From: Acidobacteriaceae bacterium
GTDB taxonomy: Bacteria > Acidobacteriota > Terriglobia > Terriglobales > Acidobacteriaceae
DNA: 64,000 bases
Direction: 5' to 3'
NCBI GenBank assembly: GCA_025462735.1
Contig: JAOAPC010000020.1
Location: 1-64,000, forward strand
Part shown: positions 1 to 8,954 of the stretch, piece by piece
Position numbering within the stretch: the first letter of the stretch is position 1
Layout of the letters: each line of letters begins with the position of its first letter
Position numbers and translations under genes: made by a program
Notes under the pieces: model-generated
The model's input: the letters and a program-made list of their open reading frames with translations, nothing else
Databases searched by the model: none
What the model was told of the DNA's origin: nothing

Positions 1-1312
1 AACCCGCTTGAGCTGATATGTCCGTGAAAGAGCCGTTTCCATTATTGCGATACAGAATTTTCGGTTCTTGAAAGTTGCTTCCCAAATGCTGCTTATCAAC
101 CTCGGGATAGACATGGCCATTCACCACCAGAAGATCGGGCCAGCCATCGTTGTCGAAATCGAAGAACATCGTGCCCCAGCCCAGATATTGCGTGTGCAAA
201 CCGAGGCCGGCCGCAAAAGTTACATCGTCGAATGTTCCATTGCCATTGTTTCGATAGAGGGTCGAAGTGTCGTCGGAAAAGTTGGTGCGGAAGATGTCGA
301 GTCTGCCGTCGCCATTGAAGTCGGCCACCGTGCTTCCCATGCCGGCCTGGGCACGTCCATCTTCATTGAATGCCGCGCCCGCGACCACGGCGACGTCGGT
401 GAAAGTGCCGTCATGATTGTTGTGATACAGAATGCTCGGCGTGCTGTCGCACGCTATGTATATGTCGGGCCAGCCGTCATCGTCATAATCGAGAGTAGAC
501 ACGCTCAAGGCGTAGTGACCGGCCGCTTGATCGATGTGCGCTTTGGTTGTTACATCCTCAAACTTTCCGCCGCCAAGATTGTGGTAAAGGATATTTTTCG
601 AGCCCGGCAGTCCGCGCGGGCCACACATCACCGGCACGCCCTTCCAAACGCACGAAGCACGTTCGCCTGGGCCAGGCGCGGTTGAAACATCGAAGTCAAC
701 ATAATTCGCTACGACCAAGTCGAGCAGACCGTCGCGGTCGTAATCGACAAAAGCGCAACCGCTGCCCCACGCTTTGCCGGATCCTGCGACTCCCGCCGGA
801 TCGCTGACCTCTTTAAAGACGCCGTGCTGGTTGTGATACAGCCGATTTTTGCCGTAGTAGGTTACATACAGATCTTCCCAGCCATCGTTGTCGTAGTCCC
901 CAACGCATACGCCTTGCCCCCACCCGGTGGCGACAAGGCCAGCTTTCACGGTGACGTCGCTAAACGTGCCATCATGATTGTTGCGATAGAGATGATTTGT
1001 GGGAGCCTTGTCGCCGGAAGGTCCATCGAGAGTTGTGCCATTCACGATAAAAATATCGGGCCAGCCGTCGTTGTCGTAATCAAAGATCGCTACGCCGGTG
1101 CCGGTGGTCTCGATGATGTACTTCTTCGTGTCCACGCCGCCGAACACGTTCATCATTGTGAGGCCCGCTTTGTCAGCTATATCTTCGAAATCCGCCAGCC
1201 GGGCCGGTTGCTCAGATTGCGTGTCGAACGGCGCAAGCAGCGCCGTGGCTACAAGAACAGCGATGAAAATCCGCCGGAAGATGCCGCGAATGCCATGAAC
1301 CCGAAAACGCAT
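1..1312 (-). CDS. CRTAC1-type FG-GAP/VCBS repeat protein, C-terminus outside the window
   Basis: The minus strand is open from an ATG at 1312 to the window edge, about 437 codons with no stop, so the 3' end is missing. The product begins with a short hydrophobic, export-like segment (about residues 8-28). It then has at least six FG-GAP/VCBS calcium-binding-like units, each with a core such as FDYDNDGWPDIFIVNG, GDYDNDGWEDLYVTYYG or ADFNGDGRLDIFRTNF, followed by LYRNN-type strands. This is the pattern of the CRTAC1/ASPIC-UnbV family, which forms a beta-propeller outside the cytoplasm. An ASPIC/UnbV C-terminal domain would be expected in the missing part. A GTG directly precedes the ATG and an in-frame stop lies just upstream. 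No strong Shine-Dalgarno is visible. It is divergent from a secreted TPR gene 96 bp away, a pairing common for this family. The partner or substrate is unknown. Confidence 0.85.
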   Translation of the reverse strand, partial: MRFRVHGIRGIFRRIFIAVLVATALLAPFDTQSEQPARLADFEDIADKAGLTMMNVFGGVDTKKYIIETTGTGVAIFDYDNDGWPDIFIVNGTTLDGPSGDKAPTNHLYRNNHDGTFSDVTVKAGLVATGWGQGVCVGDYDNDGWEDLYVTYYGKNRLYHNQHGVFKEVSDPAGVAGSGKAWGSGCAFVDYDRDGLLDLVVANYVDFDVSTAPGPGERASCVWKGVPVMCGPRGLPGSKNILYHNLGGGKFEDVTTKAHIDQAAGHYALSVSTLDYDDDGWPDIYIACDSTPSILYHNNHDGTFTDVAVVAGAAFNEDGRAQAGMGSTVADFNGDGRLDIFRTNFSDDTSTLYRNNGNGTFDDVTFAAGLGLHTQYLGWGTMFFDFDNDGWPDLLVVNGHVYPEVDKQHLGSNFQEPKILYRNNGNGSFTDISAQAG

Positions 1313-1408
1313 CACAACTGGAACATACTATATGCGGACGGAACCCGCGCGAGAGTGCACGGGCCAGCTTGGAGTGCCGTAGTAGCATGAAAAAGAAACA
1401 AAACTGCG

Positions 1409-3187
1409 ATGTTCTTTCGTCCACCAGCAAAATCTTTGGCTTATCTCCTGACTGTATTGTGGGTTTCGGCGGCGCACACGCTGGTCTGGGGCCAAGGTTC
1501 TAAGCAGCCCCCCATTACTCAAGACCGGGCCGAAGTAATTTATTCGCAGGGCATGGCGGCAATCGAGAAGGGTGATCTAGATCGGGCGCGGTTGTCTTTT
1601 GAGAAAGTTGTGCGTCTGGCACCCAGCAGCCCCGAGGCGCACAATTCACTCGGCTGGGTTCTCCTGCAGCTAGCACAGTTAGATTCGGCGATCACGCAGT
1701 TTCGCGCCGCTCTGAAGCTCCAGCCGGAGTTTCTCCAGGCACATGTGAATCTGGCTAATGCTTTATCCGGCAGGCACGATTTCGCGGAGGCCGAATCTGA
1801 GGCGCGGGAAGCTGTTCGCCTCGCTCCGAAAGATTCTGAAGCGCACCGAACTTTGGGCCGCATCCTGAGCTTCCGGGGAGACCTACCTGGCGCGATCGTT
1901 GAACTGCAATCGGCAATAAGTCTTGTGCCGAGACGCCCTGACCTTCACGATGATCTTGGATCGCTGTTTGAACAAACGGGCAAGATAGATGACGCTAGAG
2001 CTCAGTTTGCTGAAGCCCTGCGGTTGAAGCCGGATTATGTTCCCGCCGAGTTGCACCTCGGAATTGTTCTTTGGCAACAAAAACAGTTCGATAAGGCCCG
2101 CGAGGCCCTGGCCAACGCGGTTCAGGCCAACCTGCAAGATCCCCGAGCGCACTACTACCTTGGCCGCGTCCTAGAAGACGAAAAGCAGACCGACCAAGCG
2201 ATCGAGCAATTCAAACAGGCAACAACCTTACAGCCCGAATATGCCGACGCTCAGGAGAGTCTGGGACTCTTATCGCAACGCGCAGGCGAGACAGACACGG
2301 CGGTTACCGCATTTCGGAAACTCGTCCAGCTGCGTCCCGACGATCCGGATGCGCACAACAATCTGGGCTTGGCGTTAATTCAAACTGGAGACGCTGCCGG
2401 TTCGATGCCTGAATTTGAAACCGCCATCCGCCTTCGTCCGGATGATGCAGGTTACATCGAGAATTTGGGCACCGCGTACTTGCAGCGGACCGATTTCGAT
2501 TCAGCAATTAGACAGTTTCAAGCGGCTCTGAAAATTTCGCCGCAAGATGCGACCGCACACTACGACCTAGGCCTGGCATTGAAGTTGAAGGACCGGCTGC
2601 CGGATGCGATCACAGAATTTCAAAAGGCAGCGGAGCTATCGCCCGACCAACCTGACGTTCACTACACCCTCGGAATTACTCTCTGGCAGAAGGGAGAATT
2701 CCCGGAAGCCGAGCGGGAGTTGAGCGCTGCCACCGCCGCGAAACCCGACTACGCCGAGGCCTATTACACCTTGGGAACGGTGCTGAAGCAGGACGGAAAG
2801 CTGGAAGAGGCTGCCGCCGCCTTACGTAAGGCAATTGAGATAGATCCGGGACTGGTAGGAGCGCACACCAACCTGGCGGCAATCCTTCGACAGCAGGGTG
2901 ACGGCGCTGCCGCCGATGCCGAAAGCCGTCGAGCGCAGGAGCTATTCAAACAATCCAATAGCTTGCAGGCAGCCAGCTTCAACACTAATTCTGGGAAGAG
3001 GCTTCTCCAGGCAGGAGACGTGGACGGTGCCATCTCCCAATTTCGATCCGCAATTAACCTTGCGCCAGATTACGCCCCCGCACATCAGCTCTTGGCTCAA
3101 GCTCTGGCGCAAAAGGGGCAAAAGGCGGAAGCCGACGAGGAGTATCGCAAAGCGGCGCAGCTGGCAGGATCGAAACCGACGCCGTGA
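1409..3187 (+). CDS. Secreted TPR-repeat protein, about 15 repeats
   Basis: A 592-residue protein with an N-terminal signal peptide (about residues 1-28, ending near VWGQ). The rest is nearly all tetratricopeptide repeats of 34 residues, seen as recurring AHxNLGxxLxxxG...A...F..AL.L.P signatures from about residue 40 to 585. TPRs form an alpha-solenoid for protein-protein contacts, so the product is probably an extracytoplasmic scaffold. No catalytic domain is present. It is divergent from the CRTAC1-type gene and probably shares its promoter region, and it is convergent with the regulator at 3195-4469 with a 7-bp gap. TPR proteins are often paired with CRTAC1/ASPIC proteins in this phylum. 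A functional link is inferred from position only. Confidence 0.85.
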   Translation: MFFRPPAKSLAYLLTVLWVSAAHTLVWGQGSKQPPITQDRAEVIYSQGMAAIEKGDLDRARLSFEKVVRLAPSSPEAHNSLGWVLLQLAQLDSAITQFRAALKLQPEFLQAHVNLANALSGRHDFAEAESEAREAVRLAPKDSEAHRTLGRILSFRGDLPGAIVELQSAISLVPRRPDLHDDLGSLFEQTGKIDDARAQFAEALRLKPDYVPAELHLGIVLWQQKQFDKAREALANAVQANLQDPRAHYYLGRVLEDEKQTDQAIEQFKQATTLQPEYADAQESLGLLSQRAGETDTAVTAFRKLVQLRPDDPDAHNNLGLALIQTGDAAGSMPEFETAIRLRPDDAGYIENLGTAYLQRTDFDSAIRQFQAALKISPQDATAHYDLGLALKLKDRLPDAITEFQKAAELSPDQPDVHYTLGITLWQKGEFPEAERELSAATAAKPDYAEAYYTLGTVLKQDGKLEEAAAALRKAIEIDPGLVGAHTNLAAILRQQGDGAAADAESRRAQELFKQSNSLQAASFNTNSGKRLLQAGDVDGAISQFRSAINLAPDYAPAHQLLAQALAQKGQKAEADEEYRKAAQLAGSKPTP

Positions 3188-3194
3188 CACGATG

Positions 3195-4469
3195 TCAGCG
3201 GGCGACCTCCCGCAGAGCGACCAAGTCGGTGACCACTGGAACGCCGCGAGCGATTTTCACGTGCAGAACCGCTTCAAAAGGCTTGAGCACGCCATTTTCG
3301 GAGACGCTTAGTCGCAATAGCAGCTGTTCAAGAGAATCTTGTCTGCAGACATATTCCGCCGCCGCCTGCGTTCCAATCGTATTTGTGCCGGCCAGAATCA
3401 AAACCCAGCGCGCCGAATTCATCCCCGGCACCAGACCGATGATTGCATAGTCTTCAAGCACCGGCGTACCTGATGGACTGCCAAAGAACATTTTGGCCTC
3501 GCCCGCTCGCGGAGTGACATTGACAATCGCGATATCGCTTTTTCGTGGTCCCGAAGTCGCACGCTGAAATATAAAGTGGTGCGTGCTGGGAATATCGAGC
3601 AGGCTCAGGTTCTCCACCGGGGAGCCGACAAAGATCAGATTGTTATTTTGTGCGTCGTCCAGTGAGAACAAGCTTCCGCGTTTCACCCGAATCTGATGGT
3701 GCAACTGAGAGAAAACCTGATTCAGGTTATAAACCGCCAAGACCTCACCTACTCCCGTGTAATTGTCTGTTATGGTGTCGCGTGAATCGCGCGTGGGATT
3801 GAAGTAGCGCAACCCGACTTCCGGACGGCCAACAAACTGCCCATTGCTGAAGATGACCCACGGGGCGTCCGGTCCTGAAACGAATCCATTCCAAAAGACT
3901 TGGAACGCGGCGGGTGCCCTTTCGTCCAATTTTGAAGACCCGTTAGGTGTGATTTTGCCACTGAGCAGCGCAGCAATGCCGACAACTGCGAGAGTCAGCA
4001 GAATCGAGAGAGTCAATACCGCCCGCGAAGACTTCTCGGGCCGTGGACCGCCTTTCTGCTCTTGCCTCCTCGAAATATCTTGCAGGATTGTCTTGGTGGA
4101 CTCGGTTGCGGAATTAAAGGTTAAAGCATAGGTGCCCTTAGGCAATTCAACCAGGATGGAATCGTCAGTCCCTTCGGCAGAATAGTATTCGGAGATCTTT
4201 GAGCGCAGCCGGCTTGCCTGTACACGGACTAATGAATCCAGTTGCGGATCGAAATCGGATGGGCGACCGAACACCTCGGTTGCAATTTGATACTCCTTCA
4301 GCGGAACGCCGGGATGCCGGAGTGCGTGGTCCGCCAAATACCGCAGCAGCTTACACAGCGATTCGGATCCGTGGAGAGTATGGCTGTTGACCAGCCGGTC
4401 AATCTCGACGAGGCGCGGCTCGACGTCGGTTACATGCCCTGTTACGCCCACGGTAACAGAGAGTAACAA
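3195..4469 (-). CDS. Membrane-anchored winged-helix (OmpR/CadC-type) transcriptional regulator
   Basis: A 424-residue protein. Residues about 35-118 form a winged-helix DNA-binding domain of the OmpR C-terminal type, with LKEYQIATEVFGRP, then SLVRVQASRLRSKI for the recognition helix and LPKGTYAL for the wing. A basic linker is followed by one transmembrane helix at about 151-170 and a roughly 250-residue extracytoplasmic domain with no motif I recognise. The topology is that of CadC/ToxR one-component sensors. The gene is divergent from the TonB receptor at 5000-8722 and is the obvious candidate regulator of it. The ATG at 4469 is uncertain: a GTG at 4451 is also in frame, and a cluster of GTAAC boxes overlaps these codons, which suggests autoregulation. 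Confidence 0.85.
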   Translation of the reverse strand: MLLSVTVGVTGHVTDVEPRLVEIDRLVNSHTLHGSESLCKLLRYLADHALRHPGVPLKEYQIATEVFGRPSDFDPQLDSLVRVQASRLRSKISEYYSAEGTDDSILVELPKGTYALTFNSATESTKTILQDISRRQEQKGGPRPEKSSRAVLTLSILLTLAVVGIAALLSGKITPNGSSKLDERAPAAFQVFWNGFVSGPDAPWVIFSNGQFVGRPEVGLRYFNPTRDSRDTITDNYTGVGEVLAVYNLNQVFSQLHHQIRVKRGSLFSLDDAQNNNLIFVGSPVENLSLLDIPSTHHFIFQRATSGPRKSDIAIVNVTPRAGEAKMFFGSPSGTPVLEDYAIIGLVPGMNSARWVLILAGTNTIGTQAAAEYVCRQDSLEQLLLRLSVSENGVLKPFEAVLHVKIARGVPVVTDLVALREVAR

Positions 4470-4519
4470 ATCGATTCTGCAACTTTCAAGTCATAAACTT
4501 ACGGCGGGGTAACCGTAAC
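4429..4519. promoter_or_regulatory. Cluster of six GTAAC/GTTAC boxes, candidate operator
   Basis: GTTAC occurs at 4429-4433 and 4441-4445. GTAAC occurs at 4453-4457, 4463-4467, 4509-4513 and 4515-4519. The first four are spaced 12, 12 and 10 bp apart, and the middle pair forms the dyad TGTTAC-N7-GTAACA (4440-4458). Roughly helical spacing of short repeats is typical of OmpR-type binding sites. The cluster overlaps the start of the neighbouring winged-helix regulator gene and lies about 500 bp upstream of the TonB receptor. The sequence pattern is directly visible; operator function is inferred. Confidence 0.45.
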
Positions 4520-4999
4520 AAACGCAGTGAGACTTTCAAATTCAGAGGAATGGCATCATGCTTCCGACGCATTGTTGAACCTTGGATTTCGTCAGCGAAA
4601 TCCGGACGGGCGTTTTACTGTTTGCGCGCTGGAGTAAGTCGCCTGCAGAAAACTCGTGGGATTGCACGATTGGGTTGTCGATCTTCTCTTTCATCACGCG
4701 CGAATGCCGCTTCAGAATTCATGAGGCACCTGGTGTGTTGTGCGCCGAACAGTTCTCACGTTTTGAAATATCGATCATGTACTGATCGATATTCATTTTT
4801 CAGTAGAAGTGTTCCGAAAAATTCTGTTTGCTGTATATGTCTGCTGCGAAAGATCGTGGAACTCCGAATGATTTCAATGCGCTGGCGGGAATTGAGCTTC
4901 GGAACTCAAACTGCTTACCAATGAGTAATAGTTCTCTGCACACTCGAGTTCAAGTTGTCAGGCACTCAACCGGTTTTCCTATCGTGGGAGGAACTTCAA
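4470..4999. other. 530-bp intergenic region between regulator and TonB receptor
   Basis: No coding region with family resemblance is visible here. The stretch holds the distal pair of GTAAC boxes and a perfect 11-bp inverted repeat at 4767-4793. It ends with the ribosome-binding site GGGAGGAAC just before the ATG at 5000. Its length suggests a long leader or complex regulation of the receptor gene. Confidence 0.6.
4767..4793. promoter_or_regulatory. Perfect 11-bp inverted repeat upstream of the TonB receptor
   Basis: AATATCGATCA (4767-4777), five-base spacer TGTAC, then TGATCGATATT (4783-4793). The arms are exactly complementary. There is no T-tract long enough for a terminator, so a dimeric-regulator operator is the more likely reading. 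It lies 206 bp upstream of the receptor start codon. Confidence 0.4.
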
Positions 5000-7900
5000 A
5001 TGAAAAAGGCAGTCAGCTTTAGTGCTCTGCTCGTCGTAGCGCTCCTTTGTGGCTTGTGGACTTCGCGCGCTAGCGCCCAGGCGGTTTACGGTAGTATCTT
5101 CGGCACCGTAACTGATCCCCAGGGTGCCGCCGTCAACGGTGCCAAAGTTACCGTCACCGACAAAAACAAGGGAACAACCGAACAGACAACCACGAACGAG
5201 AGTGGCAATTACTCAGTCACCCACTTGATCCCGGACCCTTACAGCGTGAAAGTTGACGCGCAAGGATTCAAGGGAGCCGAACAGCAAGAGGTGACGGTCT
5301 CGGCGGATACCGGCGCCAAGGTTGACTTGGCCCTCCAACTGGGGTCGGCCTCAGAGTCAGTAGAAGTGACCTCCGAAGCCCCTCAGCTAAAGACCGACCG
5401 CGCAGACGTAGCGACGACTTTTAATGAGACATACGTCCAGGATTTGCCCATCATCAACCGGAACTTCACTCAAATCGAGTTGCTGTCGCCGGGCGCGCAA
5501 TATTTAGGTTGGGGCCACGCTGCCACGGAAAACCCGCAGGGCAGCGAGCAGATCATGGTAAACGGGCAGCATTTCAGTGGCACGGGCTATGAGCTCGATG
5601 GTACCGACAATCAAGATCCAATCTTGGGGATCATTGTTGTTAACCCGAACATTGACGCGATTACAGAAACCAAAATTACCACTGCGGATTATGACGCCGA
5701 GTTCGGCAAAGCCGTCGCTGGCTTGGTGACTGTCCAGACCAAGTCGGGCACCAATGCCCTGCATGGCGGCGCTTTTTGGTTCCGCCGCACCGATGCTACC
5801 GAGGCGCACGACCCGTTTCACCAATTCCGTACACCCGGCACCACCGGAAAGATCATGCCGCAGGACAGGTGGAACCAGTTCGGTGGGACTATTGGTGGTC
5901 CCATTATTAAAGATAAGCTGTTCTTCTTTGGCGACTACCAGGGAACGCGGCAGGCTAGCGGCAGTAGTTATAGTTTGACTCTCCCTACTGCGCTAGTCCA
6001 CAAAAGCTGCATAGGCCCCGGGGATGGCAGTGGGTTTTGCAAGCTGGATCAGTACACGTCACTCATCGGCAGCGGTGCAGGAGGCCTGATATACGACCCA
6101 AATAGCAGTAATCCCCTTTCCGATCCGAAGGGTAGCTCGCGCACTGCGTTCTGCGGACCGGCAGGGTGCGCGACTCAGCCGAACTGGATCCCGCTCAACC
6201 GGGTCGATCCCGTTGCTCAGAAAATTCTGGGGTTGCTGCCATTACCAACCGATCCCACCGCATTGCAGCAGAACTATAGCGCCTCCGGCAGCGGACCCTA
6301 TACGCAAAACAGCTTTGACACCCGCATCGACTTCAATGCCAGCCAGTCTCTGCAGGTGTTCGGACGCTTCAGTTTGGCGCGTTTTTCGCTATCAGGTAAG
6401 GGCCTCCTCGGCCCGATGGGAGGAGTCGGTACTGGCCAACTCGGTTTGGCAGGCAGCGCTGTCACTCACAATTACAGTCTTGCTTCCGGCTTCACCAAGA
6501 CGCTGAGTTCTTCGCTCCTTACCGACTTCCGCTTTGGCTACTTCAAGTACAATCCAACCACTCACAAGCCCGATGAGGGCAAGGATGCGGCCAAGGCCCT
6601 CGGTCTTGGAGGGCTGAACTTCGGCGATCTATTTACTTCCGGTCTGCCGCTTTTCGATGGTCTAGGCCCTGCGATCAACGCCGGAAGTGATCAAGGTACT
6701 TTCGCCATGGGCGACGGCCTAAACGTAGCGCGGTGCAACTGCCCACTCATTGAGAGTGAGCAGCAATTTCAGTTCGTGAATAACTGGACGAAGATGCGAG
6801 GCAACCACCAGTTTAGGTTTGGGGGAGACATCCGCTATGCCGAGAACTTGCGCGTACCCAGCGATGCCAACCGCACTGGCGAACTCCACTTCACGCAAGA
6901 CAACAACCATGCGAATAGTGGCAGCACGTCCCAAGGCGGCGTTGGCGGCTCTGGCTTCGCCAACTTCCTGCTGGGGGATGTAAACCACCTGGGTCGTTTC
7001 GTCAGCAGCAGCACGAATGCGGCGGAACGGCAGAAGCGGTGGTTCTTCTACGGGCAGGATACCTGGCGGGTAACATCCAAGCTGACAGTAAACTACGGCT
7101 TGCGTTGGGAGATTTACTTCCCGGAAAGCGTAAACGCCAAGGGTAACGGTGGATTTGCCAATCCAGTAGAAGGCATCATCCGCATCGGAGGCTATGGCAA
7201 GTACGGTTTAAATGGCAATATCAACAACAGTTGGAAGGCATTTGCGCCGCGCCTCGGGGTCGCTTATCAATTTACCCCAAAGACCGTCGTTCGCCTGGGA
7301 TACGGTCGTAGCTTCGACATGGGTGTGTTCGGTTCTAACTTCGGCCACGCCGTCACTCAGAACCTGCCCGTGTTGGTAAACCAGCAGGTAAATGCAAACA
7401 ACAATGGTTTCGCGACTGTCGACAACAATTTCAACGCGGCCTTTACCTTGGCGCAAGGACCGCCGGCGTACGCATTCCCACCGATTCCAAGTAACGGCAT
7501 ACTTCCTTTGGGTGGGCCGGCCAATAACGTACAGCCCCGCATGCGCCCGACGTTCCAGCGCTTGCCTACGCTGGACGCCTGGAACGCTACGGTTCAGCAT
7601 CAGCTAACTAATACAATGAGCCTGGAAGTAGGCTACGTAGCCAACAAGGGCACGCATGTTTTCGCTGGCAACGGACCTTCGTACGACCTGAACATGGTTC
7701 CCTACGGACCGGGCTCGGCAAAAGTGACAGTGGCAGGCCAGGCCCCGGGTTTCACGGCTGTCACGCCTTCTGATCAGAGACGGCGTTTCAACAACTTCTT
7801 CACCTATCCAGGGTTCATTGATCCCAGTACGAATGCGCCCCTGAAGTGCTGCACCGACGGAATCATGGGCAACTACTTTGGCAACGATGCCAACGCGCAC

Positions 7901-8722
7901 TATAACTCGCTGCAAATTAAGTTGGACAAGCGCTTCACCCAAGGCCTGCAGTTCATGTCCAGCTATGTTTTCTCGCACGCCACCAATCAGAGTACGGATG
8001 GCGGATACCTCTACGCTGTAGACCCGCGGCAAAGCACGGGCCCAGACGACTTCAATCGCAATCACATGGTTATCTTCAATGGCGTTTACCAGTTGCCGTT
8101 TGGGCGGGGCAAAGCGTTCCTTGGGGATTCTGGACGGGCCATGAACCTCATCATTGGGGGTTGGCAGCTCGGTGACACCGTCATCTGGGGTAGCGGTCTG
8201 CCTTGGACGGCGAACCTGAACGGTTCCGATTGCGGGCAGGTCAGCGATACCGGACCTTGTCTCCCGAACTTCAAGGGATCGTTCCATGTGGGTGCGAGCT
8301 CGTTCGATAAATCTACCCACAAGGTCACTTACTACACGCCAGTGTCCCCACTGGCCTACCCGACTGCGGCGCTGACGGTGAATACAGATACCTGCACCCT
8401 TGCGCGTCCGACTTCGGGTCCGTTTTCCATGGCGGCCTGCGGCACCGGCGGCAATGTTGGACGCAACAGCTTCCGTGGACCGGGTACGATCACGGACAAC
8501 TTGTCATTGTCCAAGACCTTCCAGATCACGGAACGTTTCAACACTGAATTCCGCATGGACACTTACAACCTGTTCAATCACCCGAACTTGGCGAACCCGA
8601 ATTCCTGCGTCGATTGCACGGATTCCAACGCCGGGAAAATTACCGGACTGGCAGGCTCCACCAGTGGCATTTCCAACAACGGCATGCGGTATCTGCAGTT
8701 TGGGCTGAAAATAGGGTTCTGA
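5000..8722 (+). CDS. TonB-dependent receptor, Oar-like, with carboxypeptidase regulatory-like domain
   Basis: A 1240-residue outer-membrane protein. The ATG at 5000 is chosen over an upstream in-frame start at 4955 because it follows GGGAGGAAC at a good distance and opens directly into a signal peptide (MKKAVSFSALLVVALLCGLW, cleaved near ASAQ at residue 27). Residues about 28-110 resemble a CarboxypepD_reg/Ig-like domain (GTVTDPQGAAVNGAKVTV). A plug-like region follows and then a large beta-barrel ending in a C-terminal Phe (LQFGLKIGF), as outer-membrane proteins do. No SusD-like partner is present. The next genes are a sugar permease and a sugar kinase, so a carbohydrate or glycan fragment is the plausible ligand; that is inference. 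A strong terminator follows at 8741-8773. Confidence 0.92.
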   Translation: MKKAVSFSALLVVALLCGLWTSRASAQAVYGSIFGTVTDPQGAAVNGAKVTVTDKNKGTTEQTTTNESGNYSVTHLIPDPYSVKVDAQGFKGAEQQEVTVSADTGAKVDLALQLGSASESVEVTSEAPQLKTDRADVATTFNETYVQDLPIINRNFTQIELLSPGAQYLGWGHAATENPQGSEQIMVNGQHFSGTGYELDGTDNQDPILGIIVVNPNIDAITETKITTADYDAEFGKAVAGLVTVQTKSGTNALHGGAFWFRRTDATEAHDPFHQFRTPGTTGKIMPQDRWNQFGGTIGGPIIKDKLFFFGDYQGTRQASGSSYSLTLPTALVHKSCIGPGDGSGFCKLDQYTSLIGSGAGGLIYDPNSSNPLSDPKGSSRTAFCGPAGCATQPNWIPLNRVDPVAQKILGLLPLPTDPTALQQNYSASGSGPYTQNSFDTRIDFNASQSLQVFGRFSLARFSLSGKGLLGPMGGVGTGQLGLAGSAVTHNYSLASGFTKTLSSSLLTDFRFGYFKYNPTTHKPDEGKDAAKALGLGGLNFGDLFTSGLPLFDGLGPAINAGSDQGTFAMGDGLNVARCNCPLIESEQQFQFVNNWTKMRGNHQFRFGGDIRYAENLRVPSDANRTGELHFTQDNNHANSGSTSQGGVGGSGFANFLLGDVNHLGRFVSSSTNAAERQKRWFFYGQDTWRVTSKLTVNYGLRWEIYFPESVNAKGNGGFANPVEGIIRIGGYGKYGLNGNINNSWKAFAPRLGVAYQFTPKTVVRLGYGRSFDMGVFGSNFGHAVTQNLPVLVNQQVNANNNGFATVDNNFNAAFTLAQGPPAYAFPPIPSNGILPLGGPANNVQPRMRPTFQRLPTLDAWNATVQHQLTNTMSLEVGYVANKGTHVFAGNGPSYDLNMVPYGPGSAKVTVAGQAPGFTAVTPSDQRRRFNNFFTYPGFIDPSTNAPLKCCTDGIMGNYFGNDANAHYNSLQIKLDKRFTQGLQFMSSYVFSHATNQSTDGGYLYAVDPRQSTGPDDFNRNHMVIFNGVYQLPFGRGKAFLGDSGRAMNLIIGGWQLGDTVIWGSGLPWTANLNGSDCGQVSDTGPCLPNFKGSFHVGASSFDKSTHKVTYYTPVSPLAYPTAALTVNTDTCTLARPTSGPFSMAACGTGGNVGRNSFRGPGTITDNLSLSKTFQITERFNTEFRMDTYNLFNHPNLANPNSCVDCTDSNAGKITGLAGSTSGISNNGMRYLQFGLKIGF

Positions 8723-8740
8723 TGTAGGTAGGGCACTCTC

Positions 8741-8773
8741 AAATGGGAGTCGTTTACGACTCCCATTTTTTTT
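8741..8773 (+). terminator. Rho-independent terminator after the TonB receptor
   Basis: A 12-bp perfect stem, AAATGGGAGTCG (8741-8752) with CGACTCCCATTT (8757-8768), TTTA loop, and a run of eight T from 8766 to 8773. It starts 18 bp after the receptor stop codon. Confidence 0.93.
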
Positions 8774-8774
8774 G

Positions 8775-8915
8775 CCTGAAAGCGACTGGGAGAAGATTGG
8801 TCAGGTTCCGAATGTTGTGTTCGTCGAGGGCATGGTGCAGAAGCACGATCATTATCTGCTTTATTATGGTGGCGCGGACAAGTATGTGGGAGTCGCGGAA
8901 GCTGACCTCCGCTGA
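8775..8915 (+). pseudogene. C-terminal remnant of a GH130 family glycosidase/phosphorylase
   Basis: This frame reads about 47 residues, including WEKIGQVPNVVFVEGMVQ and YLLYYGGADKYVGVAEADLR, then TGA. The pattern (N-VVFVEG, LYYGGAD, gVA) is that of the extreme C-terminus of GH130 beta-mannoside phosphorylases and mannosidases. There is no start codon or upstream part of the enzyme. The fragment begins directly after the T-run of the receptor terminator. I read it as the tail left when the rest of a GH130 gene was deleted or replaced. The family match is from recall of the motif, not a search. Confidence 0.6.
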
Positions 8916-8954
8916 GTAAGTTCTTGCGAATCAAGCCACGGTTCCGGATTTTCC

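Noticed and set aside
68-685. 205-codon frame on the plus strand
   Set aside because: It lies antisense to the CRTAC1-type gene, whose minus-strand frame has clear FG-GAP repeats; the plus frame resembles no protein.
4582-4924. Short frames in the gap upstream of the TonB receptor
   Set aside because: Two overlapping frames without ribosome-binding sites or protein-like pattern, crossing the palindrome.
4955-4999. Upstream start of the TonB receptor at 4955
   Set aside because: It adds 15 residues ahead of a perfect signal peptide, and the ribosome-binding site fits the ATG at 5000.
7604-8320. 238-codon minus-strand frame inside the TonB receptor gene
   Set aside because: No recognisable motif, no ribosome-binding site, and it is fully covered by the strongly supported receptor.
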